NCBI GenBank assembly: GCA_947000775.1
Contig: CAMQGK010000242.1
Location: 145,001-209,000 of the forward strand
DNA from: Pterois miles
Taxonomy: Eukaryota > Chordata > Actinopteri > Perciformes > Scorpaenidae
Direction: 5' to 3'
Length of the DNA stretch: 64,000 nucleotides
In this document: positions 56,301 through 64,000 of the stretch, piece after piece
Layout: every line of letters starts with the position of its first letter
Position numbering within the stretch: position 1 is the stretch's first letter
Notes under the pieces: generated by a model
The model's input: only the letters and a program-made list of their open reading frames with translations
Told to the model about the DNA's origin: nothing
Databases searched by the model: none
Made by a program: the position numbers and the translations under genes

Positions 56301-57250
56301 GGTAAATAAATATGCACATAATAAGAGTATTGACCTTTTGACATGCTGCTTCCCTGTCACTGAATAAGATAAGATAAGATGAACCTTTATTAATAAAAGG
56401 TCTCTACCAGGTTTCCAGACTAACATTTGTCACCACTGACCCCAAAAAACAATTTTCACCATCACAGAATGAATGTAAACAATTCCCAAATCAAAACGTT
56501 GTTTCTTTACTTCATTACTATCATCTATGGTTGTTAGATGCAGAGTTAACTTCATAATAGATCTATGTAACATTTAACCAGCGCAACATATGTCCAAGGT
56601 CCCATAGGTGGGTTAGGGTTAGTATGGCGACAACATTTCAGACATCATATTTTTGTCAGTCTTACACAGAGTAACCAGCCTTGATAGTAACTACTGTCAC
56701 AGCGTGAGGAGACATTTGTAATCATTAAACACACATATCAAGACCCCTCTCATCCAGGGAGTAGCTCTGGTCAACCCAACGATGTTCTGACAACATCAGT
56801 CCTGAGACCTGGTCTCTCTTCCTCTTTGGTTCTCTGAATTACAACTACTACTGTAGTAATACTAGTACTACTAGCTAGCTAAACTGTTAGCCTCTGTAAC
56901 TTCTAGAATCAGACAGTAACGTTAATATTACTACTGCTTAATAACGGTGTTCTTCACAACTTCACCACTTGAACAAAACGCAAATCGTGTTCACGGCTTC
57001 TTATCTGGTTAACGCGGTAAACACGAGCTCATTTGAAGGCACCGTGTGTCTCTGCTGCGGAGGCTTCAGGCTGAACGAGCCGCTACCGGCAGCGAACCTT
57101 TCTTATCTTACCTCCTTTCTTCAGTTTACGGTTCGCTACCGCATCTTTCAGTGCCAGAGTCCTGTTTGGTTTCAGTACTGGTTTTCCGTTGTGCTTGCTG
57201 AGCAGCTTGCTGACCTTCTCCTGGAACAGGATGCCTCCCTGCGTCGCCAT
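53204..57250 (-). CDS. chchd1: chchd1 (mitoribosomal protein mS37), complete
   Basis: A component of the small subunit of the mitochondrial ribosome, imported through the MIA40 disulfide pathway. Three exons (57250-57112, 55244-55126, 53314-53204) join in compatible phases to give 369 nt, 122 residues plus stop. Residues 1-46 are basic (MATQGGILFQEKV, KPVLKPNR). The CHCH domain has twin CX9C motifs: C50/C60 (CITEMSVLMAC) and C71/C81 (CSNEMNAFYTC). The C-terminus ends LLKRYPNLRTEI. Length and motif order match human CHCHD1 (118 residues) as I remember it. All donors are GT and acceptors AG. It lies 9 kb upstream of prss12 on the same strand. A dispersed repeat and a Tc1 relic sit in intron 1. 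Confidence 0.95.
53398..53458 (-). mobile_element. SINE-like family B, head fragment
   Basis: GGTGCAGTGGTTAGCGCTGT and CGCCTCACAGCAAGAGGGTC on the minus strand, in chchd1 intron 2, 84 nt from exon 3. The body is missing. Confidence 0.7.
53790..54120 (+). mobile_element. SINE-like family B, nearly full copy
   Basis: Head GGGTTAGCACTGTCGCCTCA, B-box-like GGTTTGAATCC, body with GTGGAGTTTGCATGTGTGG, CGTGGGTTTTCTCCGGGTAC and GGATATGAGCGTGAATGG, and a (GATG)n end. In chchd1 intron 2. Confidence 0.75.
55126..55244 (-). CDS. chchd1: chchd1 exon 2: CHCH domain
   Basis: Encodes EATCITEMSVLMACWKQN and LCSNEMNAFYTCVEKAQ, both CX9C motifs. The acceptor TCTCCACAG is fixed by phase, since the next AG two bases on would shift the frame. 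Donor GTATGT, phase 0. Confidence 0.95.
55560..56075 (+). mobile_element. Tc1-like transposon relic, 3' part
   Basis: FQHHNDPKHISTPTKEWL can be read near 55615-55670, the DPKH region of Tc1-type transposases. Stops follow, then a 3' flank ending CGCCACAAAACCCTGGCACT, TTAACAGGGGGTGTGGACT, typical of a Tc1 end. Located in chchd1 intron 1. Confidence 0.65.
56360..56400 (-). mobile_element. L2-type LINE tail remnant
   Basis: (GATAA)n followed by GATGAACCTTTATTAATAAA, the reverse complement of the L2 tail. No body. Confidence 0.55.
56850..57050 (+). repeat. Dispersed repeat, copy B of a direct pair
   Basis: Matches 25620-25835: GTTAGCCTCTGTAAC, CAGACAGTAACGTTAATATT, GGTGTTCTTCACAACTTCA and CATTTGAAGGCACCG. 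It lies about 60 bp from the end of chchd1 exon 1. Confidence 0.55.
57112..57250 (-). CDS. chchd1: chchd1 exon 1
   Basis: Start codon in GGGAAATGGCG context. Encodes the basic N-terminal segment including GKPVLKPNR and ends GG/G in phase 1 at the donor GTAAGA. Confidence 0.93.
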
Positions 57251-57414
57251 TTCCCGCCACCAGCCCTCACCTGGTCCTCATGAACGCTGCCTTGGGTCCG
57301 TGGTGATGTATAGTGATATGTGGTGATGTATGGACCTCTCTGAAGACGACAAGAGAATGGGAGCGAATAGTCTTCACCTCAATGCCTCATTCTTTCACTG
57401 AGCTCGTCAGTGCA

Positions 57415-57582
57415 GCGCCATGTTGTGCCGTAAGACGCAATTCAGTGTCGTAAACATGTACTCATCTACAACAATCGACGACCATGTCGCATGCCATGTC
57501 GACGACAACCAACCAGTAACCAGCCTCCATGCAACCAGCCAATAGGCTGGTTCGAGCAGGCCTGCGTATGGGGCATGCGCAG
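57415..57582 (-). promoter_or_regulatory. chchd1: Probable chchd1 promoter region
   Basis: Upstream of the chchd1 start on the minus strand lie a YY1-like CAACATGGCGC (57415-57425), a CCAAT motif (57539-57543) and an NRF1-like CTGCGCATGC (57573-57582). NRF1 and YY1 sites are common at genes for mitochondrial proteins. The surroundings are GC- and CpG-richer than the rest of the window. Inferred from motifs only. Confidence 0.35.
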
Positions 57583-57649
57583 AATCGATCACCGCCGATC
57601 GCCAGCAATGCATGCCGGTTAAATCAGTATTTTATTTTTTTTTTACAGA

Positions 57650-58572
57650 ACTTTATTTTCAACAAAGGAAACGTACAAATTAACATTATATTATTATAAC
57701 TATTATAAGTAACACGAAGAAAGATGGAAAAATAAGCCCCACAAGATAAAAAAAAACAAACAAACAGTTCTTTCTTTAGCTGAAGGTGGACTTAATGTTT
57801 TCACTTTTACAGTATATTCTTCTATTCGCATTTATTAGAAATAATCTTGAACGTTAACTATATATGGCTATATTTATATAGTAAACAATAAAATCAAGGA
57901 GTTTCTATTTAAGATTATACACAGGTACTGCCCAGCTAAAAGTGAGTTTGCAAGCTCTTAACTGTTAACAATAGATGCACTTTTTGCACTTGTGAAGGAG
58001 AAACTATTGAACGTGTTTATAGACTGTTTTCGTGCTACCTCTTTTTGGTTTGGAAAAAAAACTGAAATATTACCCATTGTCAACAATCACAGTTTTTGGT
58101 AGATGAAATCTGCATAATTAATATGATTACTATCCTAGCAAAATATTAATATTATATGTATGGATTAAAAGAATACCCTCCGTTTTCTGTTTAAAGATAC
58201 TGATTTTCCAACATATCTGACCAAGACTGATGTTTTAAAAGTTTCCAGATTGACTAAAACTATTAAATTGTTTAGACATTTTAAATTTATTACAAATGAT
58301 TAACAGACCCTGAATGTTTCTGTTTGTTTGTTTGTTTTAGTTATTATTCTTTTTTCCTTTCCTTACATTTTGTTTGTTGTATAATAGCTAATTTATTTTT
58401 ATGTTATTTTTATATGGTGGAATGTTTTTGCAGAATTAGAATTAATTGTTTGCTGTTAATAAAAAATACAGTAAAAATAATAAATAATAAAATAAAGAAA
58501 CAGTACAAAACAAAGAAAAAACAACACCAAAGGAGTTAAATGTGCATTCAGCTTTTCAAGAAAATGTGCTTC

Positions 58573-58611
<39 letters not shown>

Positions 58612-58735
58612 CTGTCAAGACATGCTGCTTGATGACCTACTGTATACCTTAAACAAGGCCCACTGAAGGAGGCTGGGACACAGGCAGACATGGGTCTTGG
58701 GGTATGGCATATGACACATGGTCAGTGTAATTATG
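57650..58735. other. Intergenic AT-rich sequence, nothing recognised
   Basis: Very AT-rich, with an ATATAT microsatellite at 58577-58607. No conserved frame. Confidence 0.5.
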
Positions 58736-58736
58736 T

Positions 58737-59570
58737 AACTACACTCCTGATCAAAATCTTAAGACCAGTTAAAAAATTGCAAGAATTTGCATTTTGCACT
58801 GTTGTATCTTAAGAAGGTTCTAAGTAGAGTTTCAAAATGCAAAAAGAAGAAATGGGAACAAGAGACCAAATGTTTTGAGCAGGCAATTTATTGAAAAGAA
58901 CAATTTAACTAAAATAGGCTGTTCATCAGCTGATCAAAATTTTAAGACCATAGCTCAAAAAAAACCCCTAAAACAGAAATTAAAGTCTCAAAAACAGACT
59001 CAGTAATGAGTAGCTCCACCATTATTGTTGATCACTTCAAAAATTGGTGTTGGCATGCTTGATGCGAGTGTTTCCAAAAGGCTTGTAGGAATGTTGCTCC
59101 AAGTGGTGAAGATGGCTTCACGAAGGGCATCCACTGTCTGGAACTGATGTCCATTTTTGTAAACTTCCCTTGCCATCCATCCCCAAATGTTCTCAATTGG
59201 ATTTAGATCAGGGGAACATGCAGGATGATCCAAAAGAGTGATGTTATTCTCCTGAAAAAACTCCTTTGTCAGACGGGCATTGTGAATTGCAGCATTGTCC
59301 TGCTGAAAAACCCAGTCATCAGCACACAGACGAGGGCCCTCAGTCATGAGGGATGCCCGCTGCAACATCTCCACGTAGCCAGCTGCTGTTTGACGCCCTG
59401 CACAACCTGGAGCTCCATTGTTCCATTGAAGGAAAAAGCAGCCCAGATCATGATGGCGCCCCCTCCGCTGTGCCGTGTTAAAAAAATCTCAGGTGGCATC
59501 TCCTTGTCATGCCAGTAGCGTTGGAAGCCATCAGGACCATCAAGGTTAAAGTTTTATTCTCTGATGAGAA
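58737..59570 (-). mobile_element. Tc1-like transposon, truncated, frameshifted
   Basis: The outer end at 58740-58775 reads ACACTCCTGATCAAAATCTT, a typical Tc1-type inverted repeat. On the minus strand the transposase C-terminal half is open at 59374-59000: VFQQDNAAIHNARLT, then LLDHPACSPDLNPIENIWG, giving the second Asp and the final acidic residue of the DDE/D triad, then MAREVYKNG. Upstream GGGAIMIWAAFSFNG is in another frame, so a frameshift lies near 59390. The N-terminal half and other end are missing. Confidence 0.85.
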
Positions 59571-59687
59571 AATCACCTTCTCTGTCTCTCTCTCCCATCT
59601 CCCGTCCTCTCCCGTCTCTGATCACGTCTCTCCTCCTCTGCTGTCTCAGTCAAAGGGTTGCTAAGGGTTTACTTACTTACTTTATAA

Positions 59688-59764
59688 AGTCCCAAGCCGG
59701 AATCGAACCTGCGACCCTCTTGCTGTGAGGCAACAGCGCTAACCACTGCACCACCGTGCATCCC
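59688..59764 (-). mobile_element. SINE-like family B, head fragment
   Basis: GGTGGTGCAGTGGTTAGCGC, CTCACAGCAAGAGGGTCGC and B-box-like GGTTCGATTCC on the minus strand. The body is missing. Confidence 0.7.
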
Positions 59765-59769
59765 AGAGG

Positions 59770-60860
59770 AAGAGCTAGTGCAAGTTAAAACAAGCAAAAC
59801 AAACGAGAAACATGGACTCTAGAATAAAGTAATGCTCTGGGTGTTCATTTTCTTAGTGACCCTGTCTTTGAATGGTCTGAATGAGACTAGTCAGGTGATC
59901 AGAGAGAGGAGAGGACAGGAGATGGGGGGACAGAGACAGGTGATCAAAGAAGGGAGAGGACAGGACATTAAGATCCTAAACCATAAGAATAATGTGTATG
60001 AATTTTAAAAAAAAAAATGGACATAGTTCCCTTTTAAGGTCTTTTTGGATGGTGCGTACTCAGCAGGCAGCGGTACACAATAAGTAAGGGTGCTCATGTG
60101 GACTAAAATCAGTACCAGTGGGTACCAGCCCATTTCAGGCACTGCTGCTGAGAGATTAATTAGAAGCGCTGTCCAAGATGTAAATGTATTCGTTTGTGGC
60201 TGAAAAAATATCTTTGATTATCACACCTTTGATTTACACTGGCTGAAAGAGCCCCTAACACTGCAACAGATATTCATCAATTTGGCAACATATGCAAAGC
60301 ATAAAGAAAATGCCTTCAAACAGAAAACACAAAAATGATGTCAAGGCTACACAATTGTGTGGAAGAAATCCATCAGGAAGAGAACACTGTTTTTTGCCAG
60401 TAAAAATACATGAAAAACATCAAACCAGATGATGTGTTGTGTGGCAGTGGAACCACATTTGCCAAAATACGACATGATGGGCCCAGAAATGAATGAAAGT
60501 TGTCTTAACAGCTGATAGTATGAGCCTGTGCAGCCAGCTCACTGACTGATAAAGAACGGTTGTGTACAGTTTCCAGTGGAAAAAGGCTGGTACACTGCGT
60601 TCTTCTGGCACATAGCCTATGGCTACATGACATTCAGGGAGAATGCAGGGCAAGTCTTGACATCAGCCTGCGTCTGAGGGCACATTCAGCGTGGACGCCG
60701 TGTTAGCATGTATCAGAGTTGGTACAATTTCAAATGAGATCAGGTTCTGCTTTATAACCTCAGCCTTCAGAGGAAACACACCCACACACTGACACTGTGT
60801 TACTCACATTTCAAACTTTACCATCTCAAACAGATCTGTGAAGAAACGAACACCTGGACT
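59770..60860. other. Intergenic, nothing recognised
   Basis: No gene or repeat family identified. The motif GAGAGGAGAGGACAGGAGAT near 59905 also appears at about 53375-53395 and, in complement, near 59600-59630. Confidence 0.45.
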
Positions 60861-60865
60861 GATTC

Positions 60866-61085
60866 TGTAACGACTGCGTCAAACAGGCTTCAGAATGCAG
60901 GTAGATGTAAAAAAAGATAAATCTTTACTGAAGTCAAAAAGATTCGGTGCATACATAGATAGGCAGCAGTTCAAAAACCATGAGAAGGCTAACTCAAGGA
61001 AAAAGGCTGGACCGCTTGCACACAAAGACGAACTGGCACAGAAGGAAGGGAAGACATTATATACTGGTGGAGGGGAGTGACTAAG
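60866..61085 (-). mobile_element. LTR fragment, related type to the solo LTR
   Basis: Begins TGTAACGACTG, so on the minus strand it ends CAGTCGTTACA, closely resembling the end of the LTR at 63359-63837. It has a TATATAATG-like box on the minus strand near 61057 and the sequence CAGTAAAGATTTATC where a poly(A) region is expected. The other end is lost at about 61090 where another repeat begins. Confidence 0.5.
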
Positions 61086-61094
61086 CCAGAAGAA

Positions 61095-61302
61095 AACAAC
61101 CAATCAGAGCTAATCTTGAATCTGTCGTCTCTGATCAGCTGTCAATCACTCTGAACTCTGATAAAATGGTCAAACTAGGCAGCGCTGATCAAATCAAAAT
61201 CAATATTAATAAATAAGAAACTTTGTAACCTGGCAGCCATGTTAAGATCTGTTGAGGAAATACCAAACACTACCCACCAGCCAGAGCTCAGCCAATAGCA
61301 AT

Positions 61303-61336
<34 letters not shown>

Positions 61337-61425
61337 ATGACCTCTGATTGGCCAAAGTCTCCCATCATGTGCCAAATTATTTAAAGCCTGAAAACAGGCA
61401 TGAGGAGGAGCAGAAGTCTCCCCTT
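61095..61425 (-). repeat. Dispersed repeat, copy B of an inverted pair
   Basis: Reverse complement of 44790-45170, containing a (CT)n run at 61302-61333 that is absent from the other copy. The stretch after it (about 61450-61510) resembles 51435-51500 (GCAGTATAAATGTATTATTG). Confidence 0.65.
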
Positions 61426-62001
61426 TACAGACATGTCCACTTTAAAATAATCACATGCATTTTATGCATGCAGTATAAATGTATTATTGTCTCTAAAATG
61501 GTGTATCTGAATAGTATCTGTGAATACTTTTCCGTAGTTTATATAAAACGTTTTCACAATACTACTGTATATGAAAGCATTTTACTGTCATGCATGAAAG
61601 CATTTCAGTAGTTTCCATGAAAGACTTCAGTTGTGTATGAGTGTATAATTTTTCAGTAATTTAAGGGGGGTTTTCAGCCATGTATGTAAAAGCATTTTGC
61701 TTATGTGTGTTTTTCAGTGTAGTATGTGGGTGAGTTGGTTTTCATATGTTTATGTGAGAGGTAATGCTGTATAATGTCCCTAAAGGCCCTTCATACATTC
61801 CTGCCACTGTCTGCCTGGAAGCTGCAGTATTCTGTGTCTCTGCATGTTTTTCACCTGGAGGAAATGTGCTGAACACAACAGCTGTCTCTTCACTGGGAGA
61901 AATATGGACTTGATTCTGAGCCAGGATCTGAGATGTGTCACTTCTATCTCAGTCCTCACACCCAGGGACCAGTACAGTTCATTTGTAAGTACATGTGACA
62001 T

Positions 62002-62358
62002 TAAGAAGAAGAAGAACAACAACAACAACCTTTATTAGTCCCACCAGGGGAAATTCAGTTTTTACACTCTGTTGTTAATTTTTTCACACAGTACATGCAG
62101 ACCTGAAATACATACATGACAAACAGGACCCATATACCTGCAACAATGGAGAGATGTCAGAGTGGGGGGGCTGCTCCTGAGAAAAGCCCCGAGCAGTTGG
62201 GGGTTTGGTGCTTTGCTCAGGGGCACCTCGGCAGTGCCCAAGAGGTAAACTGGCACCTCTCCAGCTACCAGTTCACACTCAGTTCTTGGTCCATGTCGGG
62301 ACTTGAACCGGTGACCCTCCGATTCCCAAGTCCCTACAGACTGAGCTACTGCCGCCCC
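62002..62358 (-). mobile_element. tRNA-derived SINE (family A, copy 5)
   Basis: Near full-length on the minus strand: head GGGGCGGCAGTAGCTCAG, a short deletion after it, B box GGTTCAAGTCC, body, and AATAAAGG tail followed by (GTT)n and (CTT)n. Confidence 0.85.
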
Positions 62359-62465
62359 ATTATGGTTTCAATGTACTCTATGTCAAAGCTTTTATTTTGA
62401 TATGCTCAAAAACAACAGGTAGAAGGGAGGAGAGAGTTGAACTTTTAACCTTCAAGACATCTGAT

Positions 62466-62492
62466 ACACACACACACACACACACACACACA
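62466..62492. repeat. (CA)n microsatellite
   Basis: About 13 CA units. Confidence 0.9.
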
Positions 62493-62840
62493 CGCCTCTT
62501 TAGTGAGGATTCAAGTGGACGGGTAAGTCATGCTGACAGTGTGTGAATTCTTTCAGATGTGCTGATGGGTTAGGGTTAGTTTAATAGTAGTGTGTTTTTG
62601 AATATTAAATATATGTTTTTACAGTAAATTATAGTTCTACTATGCCCTAAAGAAATATCTACTTTAATCTCAGTATCTAGATCTTTCTTCAGCCCTGAAA
62701 ATTTGAGAAGCCACATTATATCTGACTCATTAGATATAATGACTCACTGCAGACTTATGAAGGTATCCACAAAACTAGTTGCTAATGAGTCAGGTTCCAA
62801 AACATTCAAAATATGTCTACATGACTACAGTTTTGATAAT

Positions 62841-62842
<2 letters not shown>

Positions 62843-62890
<48 letters not shown>
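62843..62890. repeat. (TA)n microsatellite
   Basis: About 24 TA units, uninterrupted. Confidence 0.95.
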
Positions 62891-62894
<4 letters not shown>

Positions 62895-62899
62895 CAGGG

Positions 62900-63350
62900 A
62901 AAATTATCATGTCTGCCAATGTTTCATAGTGCCAGTCACCACAGACCGATTCCTCTCCTCAACAGTGATAATGATGAATCCTCTCTGTCATTTCTGTGTA
63001 ACAGAGGTACGCTTGCTGACAGGAGTCAAGTAACCAAAACATGGATAATGATAGAGTCATTGTTTTTATCAGCACATAATCACTGTTAACCTCCGAGATA
63101 AACTACAGTAACATTTAATGACTCAAATGCCATGACTCACTCGTCACATGCTCACACTTGGTCAGTGCCCCTCGGCGTCTGATACCGAGGCACCAGGGCA
63201 CCTTGTACCATCTGTATGAGATGCAACAAGCTTTCAACTAACTCTAATGTAAGCCCACCCACGTCATTATTAGATGTTCAGAGCAACTGATGTAGTAAAG
63301 GAAGGAGTCTGCATAGGGTGGAAAGGAGGATTTGGTTGGACTGGTCAAAT
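62900..63350. other. Intergenic, nothing recognised
   Basis: No gene or named repeat between the (TA)n tract and the solo LTR. Confidence 0.5.
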
Positions 63351-63358
63351 CATCTCAG

Positions 63359-63837
63359 TGTTACGACTGGAGTCAGGAACAGGTTTGGACTCAATAGCAC
63401 GATTCTGAGATCAGGTGAGATCAAAACAGCGTCTTTAATGTTCAGAAAAGGGTCGGTACACAGAAGGTCAATCGTATCAAGCAAACAAATCCAAAAAGTG
63501 TCAGGCAGAGATTCAAAATACACCGGGAGTCAAAACACAAGGAAAAACTACTCGTACACTTTACACTAGGGACAAAGACGACCTGGAGAAGGAAGGGGAG
63601 ACACACTTTATATACCAGTGAGGGGAGGGCCTGACCAGAGACAGGTGGACACAATCAGGGGCGGGGCTAACAATCAGTCAGTGAACTCTCCCTCAGCCAG
63701 AGAGCGGGAAACACGAGGGAAGGAAGTGAAGTGACCTGAAACGAGAGGGGAAGTTAGAATACCAAAATAAAACAGGAAGTGCACACGAAAATTAGAAAAG
63801 ACAAAATGACATAACCTAAGACCTGACGGTTGTGACA
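63359..63837 (-). mobile_element. Solo LTR with 5-bp target site duplication
   Basis: A 479-bp element. Read on the minus strand it begins TGTCACAACCGTCAGG and ends CCAGTCGTAACA, the TG..CA ends of retroviral-type LTRs. It is flanked by the perfect 5-bp duplication CTCAG (63354-63358 and 63838-63842). Inside on the minus strand are a TATATAAAG box (complement of 63608-63616) and ATTAAA (complement of 63434-63439), in the right order for a promoter and a poly(A) signal. No internal retroelement sequence is adjacent, so it is a recombined solo LTR, probably Ty3/gypsy-like from its ends and duplication size. Confidence 0.85.
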
Positions 63838-64000
63838 CTCAGCTTTTTGTTTTTGTTTCTGCTTGTCCAGCTGTAGCATGACCTTTGACCCCTGCAGAGT
63901 CTGACTCAGCCCTGAAAGCCCCTTGCAGATCTGTTTGCTTGGCACTGCAGTCTGTGGGAGGCCAGACTGGGTCACTGCTGCTTTGTAAGCTCTGATTTCT

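Noticed and set aside
60895..61080. 61-codon Lys-rich plus-strand frame
   Set aside because: It is antisense to the LTR fragment, with no family signature.

Overview
The window is vertebrate nuclear DNA, almost certainly from a teleost fish. It opens with a degenerate C-rich telomeric tract (CCCTAA type, 1-48), so it probably starts at or very near a chromosome end. Genes have introns with GT/AG junctions, and the repeats are typical of fish: Rex3 (RTE) and L2-type LINEs, Tc1-like transposons, tRNA-derived SINEs with LINE-type tails, MITEs, a solo LTR and many microsatellites.

Two host genes can be reconstructed, both on the minus strand and transcribed toward the telomere. The first is a complete neurotrypsin gene (prss12), 44164 down to 8057: 14 coding exons whose phases all agree, 2529 nt, 842 residues plus stop. 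Its order is signal peptide, a 40-nt linker micro-exon, kringle, four SRCR domains (each split over two exons), a penta-arginine activation site and a trypsin-type protease with the His, Asp and Ser triad. The second is a complete three-exon chchd1 (mitoribosomal protein mS37), 57250 down to 53204, 122 residues with twin CX9C motifs. No operon logic applies: one product is secreted, the other mitochondrial.

Layout: 1-48 telomere; 49-8056 subtelomere with an internally deleted L2 LINE, a repeat array broken by a SINE, and the 3' flank of prss12; 8057-44164 prss12, with introns holding two Rex3 copies, a degraded Rex3, an L2 relic, Tc1-like copies and MITEs; 44165-53203 intergenic, with minisatellites, telomere-like tracts, SINEs and one unassigned open frame (47172-47537); 53204-57250 chchd1; 57251-64000 no recognised host gene, a Tc1-like fragment, a SINE, an LTR fragment and a clean 479-bp solo LTR with a 5-bp target duplication.

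Main points for a second look: the phase-restoring micro-exon of prss12, two direct Rex3 copies flanking a symmetric exon that carries the protease activation site, LINE-tail-only insertions nested in older repeats, and several repeat families present as distant inverted pairs. I found no prokaryotic-type system, CRISPR array or clearly novel multi-gene system. All family names rest on reading the sequence and on remembered family features; no database search was run.
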